The notes beneath the pieces are model-generated. The model ran no database searches, was not told the origin of the DNA, and was given only the letters and a program-made list of their open reading frames with translations. DNA of 64,000 bases from Acidobacteriota bacterium (GTDB lineage: Bacteria; Acidobacteriota; Blastocatellia; Pyrinomonadales; Pyrinomonadaceae), in contig JAEWFC010000030.1 of assembly GCA_023389035.1 (NCBI GenBank), positions 434,001 to 498,000 on the forward strand, in the 5' to 3' direction. Positions 35,403-43,855 of this stretch are shown piece by piece. Both the position numbers and the translations under genes were made by a program. Positions within the stretch are counted from its first letter, which is position 1. Each line of letters begins with the position of its first letter.

Positions 35403-37637
35403 TCAGCGTAAAAAACGTCCAAATGAGAAAAAGAAGCGCCCCTTCCCTTTCTCGTTAACACCGCCGCCGATCAGGATCGGGCCAAGCGGAGTCTCTACTA
35501 TAGCACCCGCCGAAAGGCTCTGGCGGTAATTCGCATTTTCGAAGCGGTCGAATACAGTTCCGCCTTCGTACCACGCCCCGACGTAACCCTTGCCGCCAAA
35601 TATCGCCGGCAGGATCTGGCGGCTGTGCAGCACACCGACGCCGCCGTGCACGTAATTGCTGCCGCGAAATTCATCAACACCGTAGCCGCCCAGACGAAAC
35701 GGCCCGCCGAGCGTAAACTGCCGCAGCACCGGCGCGGTCGAGCCAAAGCTCGTTCCGGCACCGCCGAATGCGAACGCAGTATTGAGCTCGCTGATCGGCT
35801 TAAAGGCGTTGATCCGGGTCTCGCCCTGAGCCATTCCGCTGTCGCGGCCGGCGGTCTCAAAATAGTAGCCGAGAGAGCTGCGAACCGCTATCCCGCTTCG
35901 CGGCACCTGTGCCTGATCGAGCGTGTCGTAATTCCACCGAAGCGATGCCAGCGAGAATCGCCCGCGCGATTCCGGCAGCAGCGGATCGCCGATGCTCAAG
36001 GCCGCCTTTTCATAACCGAGCGTGTAACCGAGCCGTGCCTCGCTCCGCGTGCTGAACGTGTACCCCACGTCGGCCCCGAGCTGTGCCGCCCAGATCGAAT
36101 ATTCCGACGTGCGGTTGCCGTCATCGTAGAACGAAACCTTGCGGCGTTCGTAAGATGCCCGCGGTGCCGCGAAAAATCGGGATGTTCCGAGCGGCCGAAA
36201 ATATTCCGTCGCGAGAAGCGTGCTCGACCCCAACCTTAGGTCATTTCGCCACTCGGCACCGTAGCGGCCGACGTCGAAAAACGTCAATCGAGCGAGAATA
36301 CTGATCCCGGCGTCTTCGGTCTCGACGCTGTTCACGTCAAACCCGACATCAAGCTTTGTCGCCTCCGACGCACGGCCATTCGTCGAGTTCATCCTGATGT
36401 TCAGCCCGACGACGCCTTGGCGGTCCGTAAGTTCATAGCTCAGAGCATCGAATCGCCCCGTGCCCGTAAGCTGCGAAAGATCGCGTTCGAGCTCGGCCCG
36501 CTTTTCATCGGTGAGAGCCACGCCCGTATAGCGATCGCCGAGCTTCTCGCGGATCGTCCGTTCCGCGTCGCGATCGTTCCCTTCGACGGCTATGAACGTC
36601 GGCACGACATCAATGTCGGGTTTCCTGCGGGAGCGCCTCGCCGCAAGGTGTGCCTGCCATTCGGCCTCTGAAAGCGTCAGCCCACGCAGCAAAACTTCCT
36701 TCTGCTTGGCACCGTCGTAGCCCAGTTTGATTATCGCCTCGCTGCTGCCAAAGCTCGTCGACGTGTAATCCTGCATGTCCGGTGCGATTATGATATCCGC
36801 CTGCTGCAGGCTGCGGCGGGAGTTCTCAGCCGTCGCGATATTTATCGTTTGAGCAAGAACACCGATCAGGCTTTCGAGCGCCTCACGGTCGGCAAGCTGC
36901 GTCTCGATGTTGACGACAAGCAGGATGTCGGCACCCATCGCCTTCACTACGTTCGTCGGGATGTTGTTGACGAGGCCGCCATCCGCCAGTATCTTGCCGT
37001 CGACCTCGACCGGTGCGAAAACGCCGGGTATGGACATCGTCGCCCGCAGGCTCCGCGAAAGCGAGCCGCTTTCCAACACCTCGGAATTGCCATTCACCAT
37101 GTTCGTCCCGACGGTGCGGAACGGTATCGGCAGTTCGTCAAAATCACGCACGCGTGCATAAGGCAGCGTGACGCGGTCGAAGAGCACGCCTATCTCATGG
37201 CCCGAGTTGAACGCCGAGGGCAGCTTGAGATCGGTCGGGTCGCCGCGAAACGGGATCGGGCCGGGAATGTTGCGGCGGTCTTCCTTGCGGCGGAATGAAA
37301 GATTGTCAAAAGCGGTCGTCGACGCAAAGAGCTTGTCCCAATCCAGCCCGGCGATCAGCTCCTCGATCTCGTCCGGCGTTTTACCCATCGCATAGAGAGC
37401 CCCGATAAGTCCGCCGATGCTGGCACCGCCGACGTAGTCGACGGGAACGCGGTTCTCTTCGAGCACCTTGAGCACGCCGATGTGTGCAAAGCCGCGGGCA
37501 CCGCCGCCGCTAAGCACCAGGCCGACCGTCGGCCGCGACCGCACCGCGTCAGCCGGGATTTGACTCGCCGCAGGGAACGGCAACGCCCCAGCGATCAGCA
37601 AAAATACGATGAGAATTGACGTTACCCGCTTGATCAT
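35403..37637 (-). CDS. Patatin-like phospholipase with POTRA and beta-barrel domain (type Vd autotransporter-like)
   Basis: 744 residues from the ATG at 37637, which opens a signal peptide. The patatin domain holds the oxyanion loop GGGARGF (44-50), the nucleophile GASIG (Ser73) and the DGGLVNN catalytic Asp. A POTRA-like region (about 360-440) precedes a C-terminal barrel similar to BamA/surface-antigen proteins (FTLGGPFRLGGYGVDEFRG...GAIVETPLGPILIGGG, ending in FFFSFGRFLR). The layout resembles PlpD-type proteins: secretion of a lipase by its own barrel. The substrate is inferred. Confidence 0.88.
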   Translation of the reverse strand: MIKRVTSILIVFLLIAGALPFPAASQIPADAVRSRPTVGLVLSGGGARGFAHIGVLKVLEENRVPVDYVGGASIGGLIGALYAMGKTPDEIEELIAGLDWDKLFASTTAFDNLSFRRKEDRRNIPGPIPFRGDPTDLKLPSAFNSGHEIGVLFDRVTLPYARVRDFDELPIPFRTVGTNMVNGNSEVLESGSLSRSLRATMSIPGVFAPVEVDGKILADGGLVNNIPTNVVKAMGADILLVVNIETQLADREALESLIGVLAQTINIATAENSRRSLQQADIIIAPDMQDYTSTSFGSSEAIIKLGYDGAKQKEVLLRGLTLSEAEWQAHLAARRSRRKPDIDVVPTFIAVEGNDRDAERTIREKLGDRYTGVALTDEKRAELERDLSQLTGTGRFDALSYELTDRQGVVGLNIRMNSTNGRASEATKLDVGFDVNSVETEDAGISILARLTFFDVGRYGAEWRNDLRLGSSTLLATEYFRPLGTSRFFAAPRASYERRKVSFYDDGNRTSEYSIWAAQLGADVGYTFSTRSEARLGYTLGYEKAALSIGDPLLPESRGRFSLASLRWNYDTLDQAQVPRSGIAVRSSLGYYFETAGRDSGMAQGETRINAFKPISELNTAFAFGGAGTSFGSTAPVLRQFTLGGPFRLGGYGVDEFRGSNYVHGGVGVLHSRQILPAIFGGKGYVGAWYEGGTVFDRFENANYRQSLSAGAIVETPLGPILIGGGVNEKGKGRFFFSFGRFLR

Positions 37638-37683
37638 AAGATTTCGGAAATTCCAATTATAACCGCCTGAGCTTGAGCGTGTA

Positions 37684-39282
37684 TCACGGTCGCTTCCTGC
37701 GAAGCGCATTTATCCGTCGCCACAACCTCGGCAGCAGCGGGATCGTGCGGAACACAGATCCGCTTGCGAAGTTCGTCGCAAAGCCGCGAAACGTATCGAC
37801 GGCCGCGGGCGAATACGGCATCCACCAGGCGTTCGGCAAAATTGTGAATCGATTCGTGTGGATGTGCTGCGGCTGAACGAGCTCCATCAGGCCCTCGGTT
37901 CCGTGCGTTCTGCCGCGGCCGCTGTTCTTGAAACCGCCCCAAGGCGTCTGTCCGATGCCGTGCGTGTATAGCACTTCGTTGATGCACACCGTGCCGGCCT
38001 CGATCTGCTCTGCGACTCGTCTGGCCCTCTTTAAGTCGCGGCTCCACACGCTCGCGGTCAGCCCGAATTCGCTGTCGTTCGCGAGGTCGATCGCTTCGCG
38101 GTCCGTCACAAAAGTGCAGATCGGCAACGTCGGCCCAAAGGTCTCTTCCTGCATTGCACGCATCTCATTCGATGCACCGGTGATCACGGTCGGCTCGTAA
38201 AAGAGATTGGGCACCTCGCTGCGGCCGCCAATGTCTGCCCGCTTTCCGCCGGTGAGGATCTTCGCACCCGCTTCGCGAAATGCATTGACGTGATCTTCGA
38301 CTATCCGCACCTGTCGCTCGGACGACATCGCTCCCATCGATATATCGTCCGCATCGCCTACCCCCAGCTTGATCTCGGCCGTTTTTTCGAGGATCAACCG
38401 CGTCAGCTCGTCCGCAACGCTTTCATGAACATAAAGCCGCTCGACCGACGAACACGACTGTCCGGCATTACAAAAGGCGCCCCAGACCGCAGCTCCGGCA
38501 GCAAGCTCCAGATTCGCGTCCTCGAAAACGATCATCGGATCTTTGCCGCCGAGTTCAAGCACGACCGGCGTCATATTCACGGCCGCGTCGGCCAGTATCT
38601 TTCTGCCCGTCGCGACCGAACCTGTGAACATTATTTTGTCGGGTGCAGAGCGCACGAGCGCGGCTCCCGTCTCGCCCGCCCCGTAGACGATCTGGATCGC
38701 ATCGCGCGGAAAACCCGCTCGTTCAAATATCTCCCCGATCCGCATGCCGACAAGCGGCGTAAGCTCTGACGGCTTCATCACAACGGTGTTTCCCGCCATC
38801 AACGCCATTACCGCTTCGCCGAGCGGGATCGAGAACGGATAGTTCCACGCCGGAATTATTGCGACAACGCCGAGCGGCTGATAGACGATCTGCGATGATC
38901 GGCCCAGCAGGCTGTAAAGCCCGATGCCGACGCGTCGCGGACGCAGCATCTTTTCGGCACTGCCGGCGATCCACTGCATCAGGTCGAGCACGGGCGCGAT
39001 CTCCATCGCGATCGCTTCGCCAAAGGGTTTTCCGGATTCGCGTGAGATGAGTCGCGCAATGCCGTCGATGTCATCGAGTATCACCTGACGGGCACGCATC
39101 ACCAGTTCGCGACGCTCGCGAAAGCCGGTCCGTCGCCAGCTCGCAAATGCAATGCGTGACCGGGCAACCGCGGCATCGATCTCTCCGGGGGTTGTGATGG
39201 GAACACGGCCGAGCTCTTCGCCCGTTGCAGGCGACGTGGAAACGATCTCAGTGGCCGTGATCTCTCGAACCGGATGGCTCAT
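37684..39282 (-). CDS. Aldehyde dehydrogenase family protein
   Basis: 532 residues. IIPAWNYPFSIPLGEAVMA and KPSELTP bind NAD(P); VVLELGGKDPMIVFEDAN carries the general-base Glu and GAFCNAGQSCSS the catalytic Cys. The C-terminal extension of about 50 residues beyond the usual ALDH end is basic and membrane-proximal in character (LWRRINALRRKRP). Oxidises an aldehyde to the acid; the specific substrate is unknown. Divergent from the Lrp gene. Confidence 0.92.
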   Translation of the reverse strand: MSHPVREITATEIVSTSPATGEELGRVPITTPGEIDAAVARSRIAFASWRRTGFRERRELVMRARQVILDDIDGIARLISRESGKPFGEAIAMEIAPVLDLMQWIAGSAEKMLRPRRVGIGLYSLLGRSSQIVYQPLGVVAIIPAWNYPFSIPLGEAVMALMAGNTVVMKPSELTPLVGMRIGEIFERAGFPRDAIQIVYGAGETGAALVRSAPDKIMFTGSVATGRKILADAAVNMTPVVLELGGKDPMIVFEDANLELAAGAAVWGAFCNAGQSCSSVERLYVHESVADELTRLILEKTAEIKLGVGDADDISMGAMSSERQVRIVEDHVNAFREAGAKILTGGKRADIGGRSEVPNLFYEPTVITGASNEMRAMQEETFGPTLPICTFVTDREAIDLANDSEFGLTASVWSRDLKRARRVAEQIEAGTVCINEVLYTHGIGQTPWGGFKNSGRGRTHGTEGLMELVQPQHIHTNRFTILPNAWWMPYSPAAVDTFRGFATNFASGSVFRTIPLLPRLWRRINALRRKRP

Positions 39283-39381
39283 AAAGTTAGCTAGAGAATA
39301 ACTTAACTTCGATGCAAACAGTTAGCGTTTTAGCCGCACGGCGTATTTGACCTCGTTTGCGGCTCGTATCTCGCAAAAAAA

Positions 39382-39415
39382 GGGCTTGACAAGCCCCGTC
39401 ACCGATGATTATTCT
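39382..39415 (+). promoter_or_regulatory. Candidate sigma-70 promoter with overlapping palindrome
   Basis: TTGACA (39386-39391) and TATTCT (39410-39415) are 18 bases apart, placing the start site about 15 bases before the ATG at 39437. The -35 box is inside GGGCTT-GAC-AAGCCC (39382-39396), a perfect 6-3-6 dyad, a plausible autoregulatory operator for the Lrp protein. Confidence 0.5.
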
Positions 39416-39436
39416 GTTTTGGATGCGTATTACAGA

Positions 39437-39919
39437 ATGATTGACGATATTGACAAACAGATACTAAACATCGTTCAGTGCGATGGGCGAACGTCAAATG
39501 CCGAAATAGCCCGTCAGGTTAATTTGGCCGCATCTGCGGTGCTTGAACGTATTAGAAAGCTTGAGGAACGCGGCGTGATCCGCGGCTATTCGGCATCGGT
39601 CGCCCCGAAAGCGGTCGGCTTCGGCCTAACGGCATTCGTGTCTGTACGCACGAATGAGTGCGGTGACGGCACCGATCTGCTGCTCGCACAGATACCTGAG
39701 GTGCTTGAGGTGCACGATGTCGCGGGCGAGGATTCTTATTTGATAAAGGTTAGAGCGGCCGACCCGGAAGATCTCGGCGTGCTGCTTAAGGAAAAGATCA
39801 AATCGATACCGACCGTCGTCACGACACGGACCACGGTCGTGCTTCAGACCGTCAAGGAAACGATGGAATTACCGCTCGACCGCTGCGTGAACGACAGCGG
39901 AAGCAAGCGGCGGAAATAG
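39437..39919 (+). CDS. Lrp/AsnC-family transcriptional regulator
   Basis: 160 residues from the ATG at 39437 (MIDDIDKQILNIVQ). An earlier in-frame start at 39347 would lie upstream of the predicted promoter. An N-terminal helix-turn-helix (TSNAEIARQVNLAASAVLERIRKLEERGVIRG, from about residue 19) precedes an RAM ligand-binding domain. Such proteins sense amino acids. The next gene is an exporter of the EamA family, suggesting control of metabolite or amino-acid efflux. Confidence 0.9.
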   Translation: MIDDIDKQILNIVQCDGRTSNAEIARQVNLAASAVLERIRKLEERGVIRGYSASVAPKAVGFGLTAFVSVRTNECGDGTDLLLAQIPEVLEVHDVAGEDSYLIKVRAADPEDLGVLLKEKIKSIPTVVTTRTTVVLQTVKETMELPLDRCVNDSGSKRRK

Positions 39920-39938
39920 AACGAGCAGGGGTGGTTTT

Positions 39939-40940
39939 ATGCAGGAACGTTCGGAGAAGAAGAACCTGATAATTTTGATCGCGGCATTCGCGGCTGTGTA
40001 TGTCTTTTGGGGTTCGACGTATCTAGCGATCAAATACACGATCGAAACTCTGCCGCCTTTTCTAATGGCAGGAACGCGATTTGCGATCGCAGGCTCGGTG
40101 CTCTTTCTGTGGGCGCGAATGACCCGCGATTACGAAACGCCGCGTCGCGAGCATTGGCGAACAAGCTTTATCGTCGGCACGCTGCTGCTCCTGGGCGGTA
40201 ATGGCGGTGTGGTGCTGGCTCAGCACTACATTTCTTCAAGCCTTGCCGCATTGCTGGTCGCAACCGAACCGCTCTGGATCGTGCTGCTCAGCTGGCTGTG
40301 GCTGCGGACCGGCCGCCCGAGCTGGAAGGTCGCGGCAGGATTGGTCGTCGGGTTCTTCGGTGTCTATATGCTGATCGGCGGACGCGGCTCGGGATTTTCA
40401 GGCGATGCCGCCGCGAGCGGCCAAATGATCGGAACGATCGCCGTTATGCTCGGTGCCTTGTTCTGGGCGGCGGGCTCGATCTACGGCCTGCGTGCACCTG
40501 TGCCGCGTTCTAGCCTGCTCACGGCCGGAATGCAGATGATGGCCGGCAGCATCTCGCTGCTGATCGTCGGCCTCGTTCGCGGAGAGTTAGCGACATTCGA
40601 CCCCGCGGCCGTGTCTGCAAATTCGCTTTACGGTTTTGTTTACCTGATCATCTTTGGGTCCTTGATCGGCTTCACGGCCTATAGCTGGCTGCTCAAGAAC
40701 GCCCGGCCGACGATGGTCTCGACCTATGCGTATGTGAATCCCGTGGTTGCTGTGCTGCTCGGCTGGAGCATTGCGGGCGAATCGCTAACGGGGCAGATGC
40801 TGATCGGAGCGGCGGTGATCGTCGTCTCGGTCGCACTGGTGACGTCGCAAAAAAAGTTATCTAAAAATTCAGAAAGCGGGGGGCCGAAACGACCGGCCCT
40901 GCGGAGCGGCGGCCGCTCGGAACCCGTGACGGCTGCGTAG
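39939..40940 (+). CDS. EamA-family (DMT superfamily) transporter
   Basis: 333 residues with about ten membrane helices in two EamA repeats: FAAVYVFWGSTYLAIKYTIE with PPFLMAGTRFAIAGSVLFLW, then GALFWAAGSIYGLRAP and PTMVSTYAYVNPVVAVLLGW. Metabolite exporters such as RhtA and YedA belong here. It follows the Lrp gene by 19 bases. The last 80 bases overlap the 3' end of the convergent kinase gene. The C-terminal tail after residue 305 is charged and looks non-homologous. Confidence 0.9.
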   Translation: MQERSEKKNLIILIAAFAAVYVFWGSTYLAIKYTIETLPPFLMAGTRFAIAGSVLFLWARMTRDYETPRREHWRTSFIVGTLLLLGGNGGVVLAQHYISSSLAALLVATEPLWIVLLSWLWLRTGRPSWKVAAGLVVGFFGVYMLIGGRGSGFSGDAAASGQMIGTIAVMLGALFWAAGSIYGLRAPVPRSSLLTAGMQMMAGSISLLIVGLVRGELATFDPAAVSANSLYGFVYLIIFGSLIGFTAYSWLLKNARPTMVSTYAYVNPVVAVLLGWSIAGESLTGQMLIGAAVIVVSVALVTSQKKLSKNSESGGPKRPALRSGGRSEPVTAA

Positions 40941-43737
40941 CGGCAGCCATCGGCTCTGAATCGCGGATCATTATCAGATCATTGTTGACCGTACCCCGAG
41001 CGATCAGCAGATCGCGGCCGTTGGCCGCCCACGCAAAATTAAAGATCCGCCCCGAAGTGAAATCCGTTATCGGTTTCGCTTCGCCGCCGTCGATCGGCTG
41101 CCGCCAGATGTTTTGCGTACCGCCGCGATTCGTCAGTATCGTCAGCTCCTTTCCGTCCGGCGACCACTGGTAATTGTTGATCAGGTTAAACGGGATATCG
41201 CGCTCGATGCGGCTGATCCGGCCGTTCTCGATCGCCGCGACGTGCAGCATTTTTGCAGTGGTCGCGATATCAAAGCTCGTGAACGCTATCCGCTTACCGT
41301 CCGGCGAGATCCGCGGATGGAAAATTCCGCGATCTTCCGCTTCGTAAAACACTTCCGCCTGCCCGCCATCGATCGGCACACGCATCAGCCTTACACGTTC
41401 CTCGTTCGTCGTACGCCGCTGAAAGACAACGTACTTACCATCCGGCGTTACCTGCGGCATGTTGTCGGCGTGGTCCGCACCTTCCTCGGTCAAAGGGATC
41501 AGGCCGCTGCCGTCGGCATTTATCCGCCAAATACGCGACTGCTTGTCACGCTGCAAATTGAAAACAACGTACTTGCCGTCCGGTGAGTAAACAGGGTCGA
41601 GTGCATAGCCTTCTTCTTTAAAGATCGTCTTACCGTTCTTGCCGTCAGCATTTGCCAGCCATATAGAGCCCTCTTTCCCCTCGTATCGAGCGTACAGCAA
41701 CCCGGCCCCGGGGACCTGTGCGATCCCGGCTTTGCCCTCGATATTTCGGCTGTCTGACGTGAGCTGCACCGTGGAGCGGTCGCCGGTCGAATACTTCCAG
41801 ATCGAGCCCGTCGAATCGCCCTTGGTCGTGACGACCGTACGGCCGTCTGCGGTCAGCCCGAGATCGATGTACTCGTTCGGGTCATTGGTGACCTGATGAA
41901 TCGCTCCCGATGGAAATTCGGCCCGCCATATCTGCGAGGGATCGTTCTGTTCGCGGCGTCCGGTGAAGACAAAGCCCGAGCCATCAGCGAACCATGCGAA
42001 GTTCGCCGCGGTGAAAAACCCGTCTCGATTGACGGGCCTTACCCTCTTATCATCGATCGAGATCGCAACGATATCGGTTGATTCGATGAAGCCGCTTTGC
42101 CGCTTGCCTGCGCCTGTTATCAGCGTGCGGCCATCGGGCGACCACGCAAGCCGAAATACAAAGAAACTGTAGTTTGTCTCGGCGGTGGAAAGCAGCTGCG
42201 TCGGCGTAAGCGTTTCCGCATCGACGATCATTATCAGGTCTTCGTTCGTCTTTGGAACGTGGCGCACGAACGCAAATTGCCTGCCGTCAGGCGAGAACGT
42301 AATGGAGCCGTCAACGTCGTCGATCACCTTCTTCGGTGTGCCGCCGAACGCGGGCACTTGATAAAGAGTGCTGAGCGTAAAATCGGCACTCATCTGCGTG
42401 TAGTAAACGTGGTCACCGCTCGGCGAAAACGACACCGACTGCATATTAAGGCTGGTCGGCGGCACGAGCGTAATGATGCTGTCCGTCGCGATCTGCCTTA
42501 CGACCAGGCTGCGGCTGCCCAGCTCGCCGCTCACATATGCGATCGATTTGCCGTCGGGCGAGATCGCCGGCAGCAACACGCGGCCGTCCGTATTGATCCG
42601 CGAGATCTGCGGCCGCGAGAACGCCGTCGCCGCAAGCGGGGCCTCGCTGCCGTACCAGTTATAAAAGCCGAATCCGACGACAGCGATCAGTGCGATAGCC
42701 GCAGCCACGCCGAGTATCGCGATGCCGCCTGTCCGCGACGCCGACGGCCGTTCGGTGTGATAAGGCTGCGAGTGCAACACGGTGTTCACGCCGGTCGGAT
42801 GATTGCCGCTGACGGTCCGGTGGATCATCGTCGGGTTCTCGCTGAACGACGGGTCTGACATTATGTGTGCTGTACGCTCGCCGCTGTTCGCGTGGTCCAA
42901 TGCGTAAAGCAGGTCCTTGATATCGAGCGCCAGGTCCTTGATGCTCTGGTAGCGTTCCTCGCGGTCCTTCTGCAGAGCCTTCCGCACGATCCGCTGCAGC
43001 TCGAACGGTGCATTCGGCAACACGTGAACGAGCGGCATCGGCTCTTTATAAACTACCGCCGCGATGGTGTCAGCGGTCGTATCGCCGTCGAAGGGAGCCG
43101 TCCCCGTCAGCAGTTCGTACAGTACAACTCCAAGGCTCCATATGTCCGTCCGCTGATCTACCTCGTGGCCGCGTGCCTGCTCCGGCGACATATATCGCGA
43201 GCTGCCCATCACGGTTCCGGGGATCGTTTTGCTGCTGGTCGTGCCGTCGGCAGTGCCGAGATCGATGATCGGTTTGGCGAGCCCGAAATCGAGAACCTTA
43301 ACGATCGCGTCCCGCCGCACCATTATGTTCTCAGGTTTGATATCGCGGTGTACGATCCCGGCCGCATGAGCGGCAACAAGGGCGTTCGCGGCCTGTTCGA
43401 TGATCCGAAGGATCCTCGTGAGCGTCATCGAATCGCTCTTCATTATCTCGCGAAGCGTCTTGCCCTCAACGAATTCCGTCGCGAGAAAGCTGCCGTGCTC
43501 ATTCTCGCCGATCTCGTAGATGGTGATGATGTTCGGGTGATTTAGCGCGGAAACTACGCGGGCTTCCTGTTTGAATCGTCCGCGGCGGTCGTCATCATCG
43601 ACAAATTCATTAGGCAGCAGTTTGATAGCGACGTCACGGTCCAGTTCGAGATCGTGGGCCGAATACACCTCGCCCATACCGCCTTCGCCGATCTTTCCCC
43701 GTATTTCGTACCGTCCAAATTGTGTGCCCGCAAACAT
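40861..43737 (-). CDS. Serine/threonine protein kinase with TolB-like beta-propeller
   Basis: 958 residues. The kinase domain (about 9-270) is complete: GEGGMGEVY (17-25), the ATP Lys39 in VAIKL, HRDIKPEN (130-137), DFGLAKP (150-156), and MSPEQARG. One membrane helix follows at about 337-360 (ILGVAAAIALIAVVGF). The exterior part holds PD40/WD40-like repeats, each with an SPDGK or PDGRQF motif, forming a propeller like TolB. This one-helix layout is abundant in Acidobacteriota, where the propeller is thought to sense an external ligand. The target is unknown. Confidence 0.93.
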   Translation of the reverse strand: MFAGTQFGRYEIRGKIGEGGMGEVYSAHDLELDRDVAIKLLPNEFVDDDDRRGRFKQEARVVSALNHPNIITIYEIGENEHGSFLATEFVEGKTLREIMKSDSMTLTRILRIIEQAANALVAAHAAGIVHRDIKPENIMVRRDAIVKVLDFGLAKPIIDLGTADGTTSSKTIPGTVMGSSRYMSPEQARGHEVDQRTDIWSLGVVLYELLTGTAPFDGDTTADTIAAVVYKEPMPLVHVLPNAPFELQRIVRKALQKDREERYQSIKDLALDIKDLLYALDHANSGERTAHIMSDPSFSENPTMIHRTVSGNHPTGVNTVLHSQPYHTERPSASRTGGIAILGVAAAIALIAVVGFGFYNWYGSEAPLAATAFSRPQISRINTDGRVLLPAISPDGKSIAYVSGELGSRSLVVRQIATDSIITLVPPTSLNMQSVSFSPSGDHVYYTQMSADFTLSTLYQVPAFGGTPKKVIDDVDGSITFSPDGRQFAFVRHVPKTNEDLIMIVDAETLTPTQLLSTAETNYSFFVFRLAWSPDGRTLITGAGKRQSGFIESTDIVAISIDDKRVRPVNRDGFFTAANFAWFADGSGFVFTGRREQNDPSQIWRAEFPSGAIHQVTNDPNEYIDLGLTADGRTVVTTKGDSTGSIWKYSTGDRSTVQLTSDSRNIEGKAGIAQVPGAGLLYARYEGKEGSIWLANADGKNGKTIFKEEGYALDPVYSPDGKYVVFNLQRDKQSRIWRINADGSGLIPLTEEGADHADNMPQVTPDGKYVVFQRRTTNEERVRLMRVPIDGGQAEVFYEAEDRGIFHPRISPDGKRIAFTSFDIATTAKMLHVAAIENGRISRIERDIPFNLINNYQWSPDGKELTILTNRGGTQNIWRQPIDGGEAKPITDFTSGRIFNFAWAANGRDLLIARGTVNNDLIMIRDSEPMAAATQPSRVPSGRRSAGPVVSAPRFLNF

Positions 43738-43791
43738 TTGTACAACTCCGACACCGCTCCGTAAAAGATAAACACCGTGCGGCCTTTGAAT

Positions 43792-43810
43792 GTGACAACC
43801 TTATTGTCAC
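43792..43810. promoter_or_regulatory. 7-5-7 inverted repeat upstream of the kinase gene
   Basis: GTGACAA-CCTTA-TTGTCAC is a perfect dyad 54 bases upstream of the kinase ATG at 43737. It has the same geometry as the CTGTAAC/GTTACAG dyad before the BON gene but different half-sites. A candidate operator in the kinase promoter region. Confidence 0.35.
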
Positions 43811-43855
43811 GGCACGCACGGCGTTCAAATATCGTTGACCAATACTTTAAACGAG

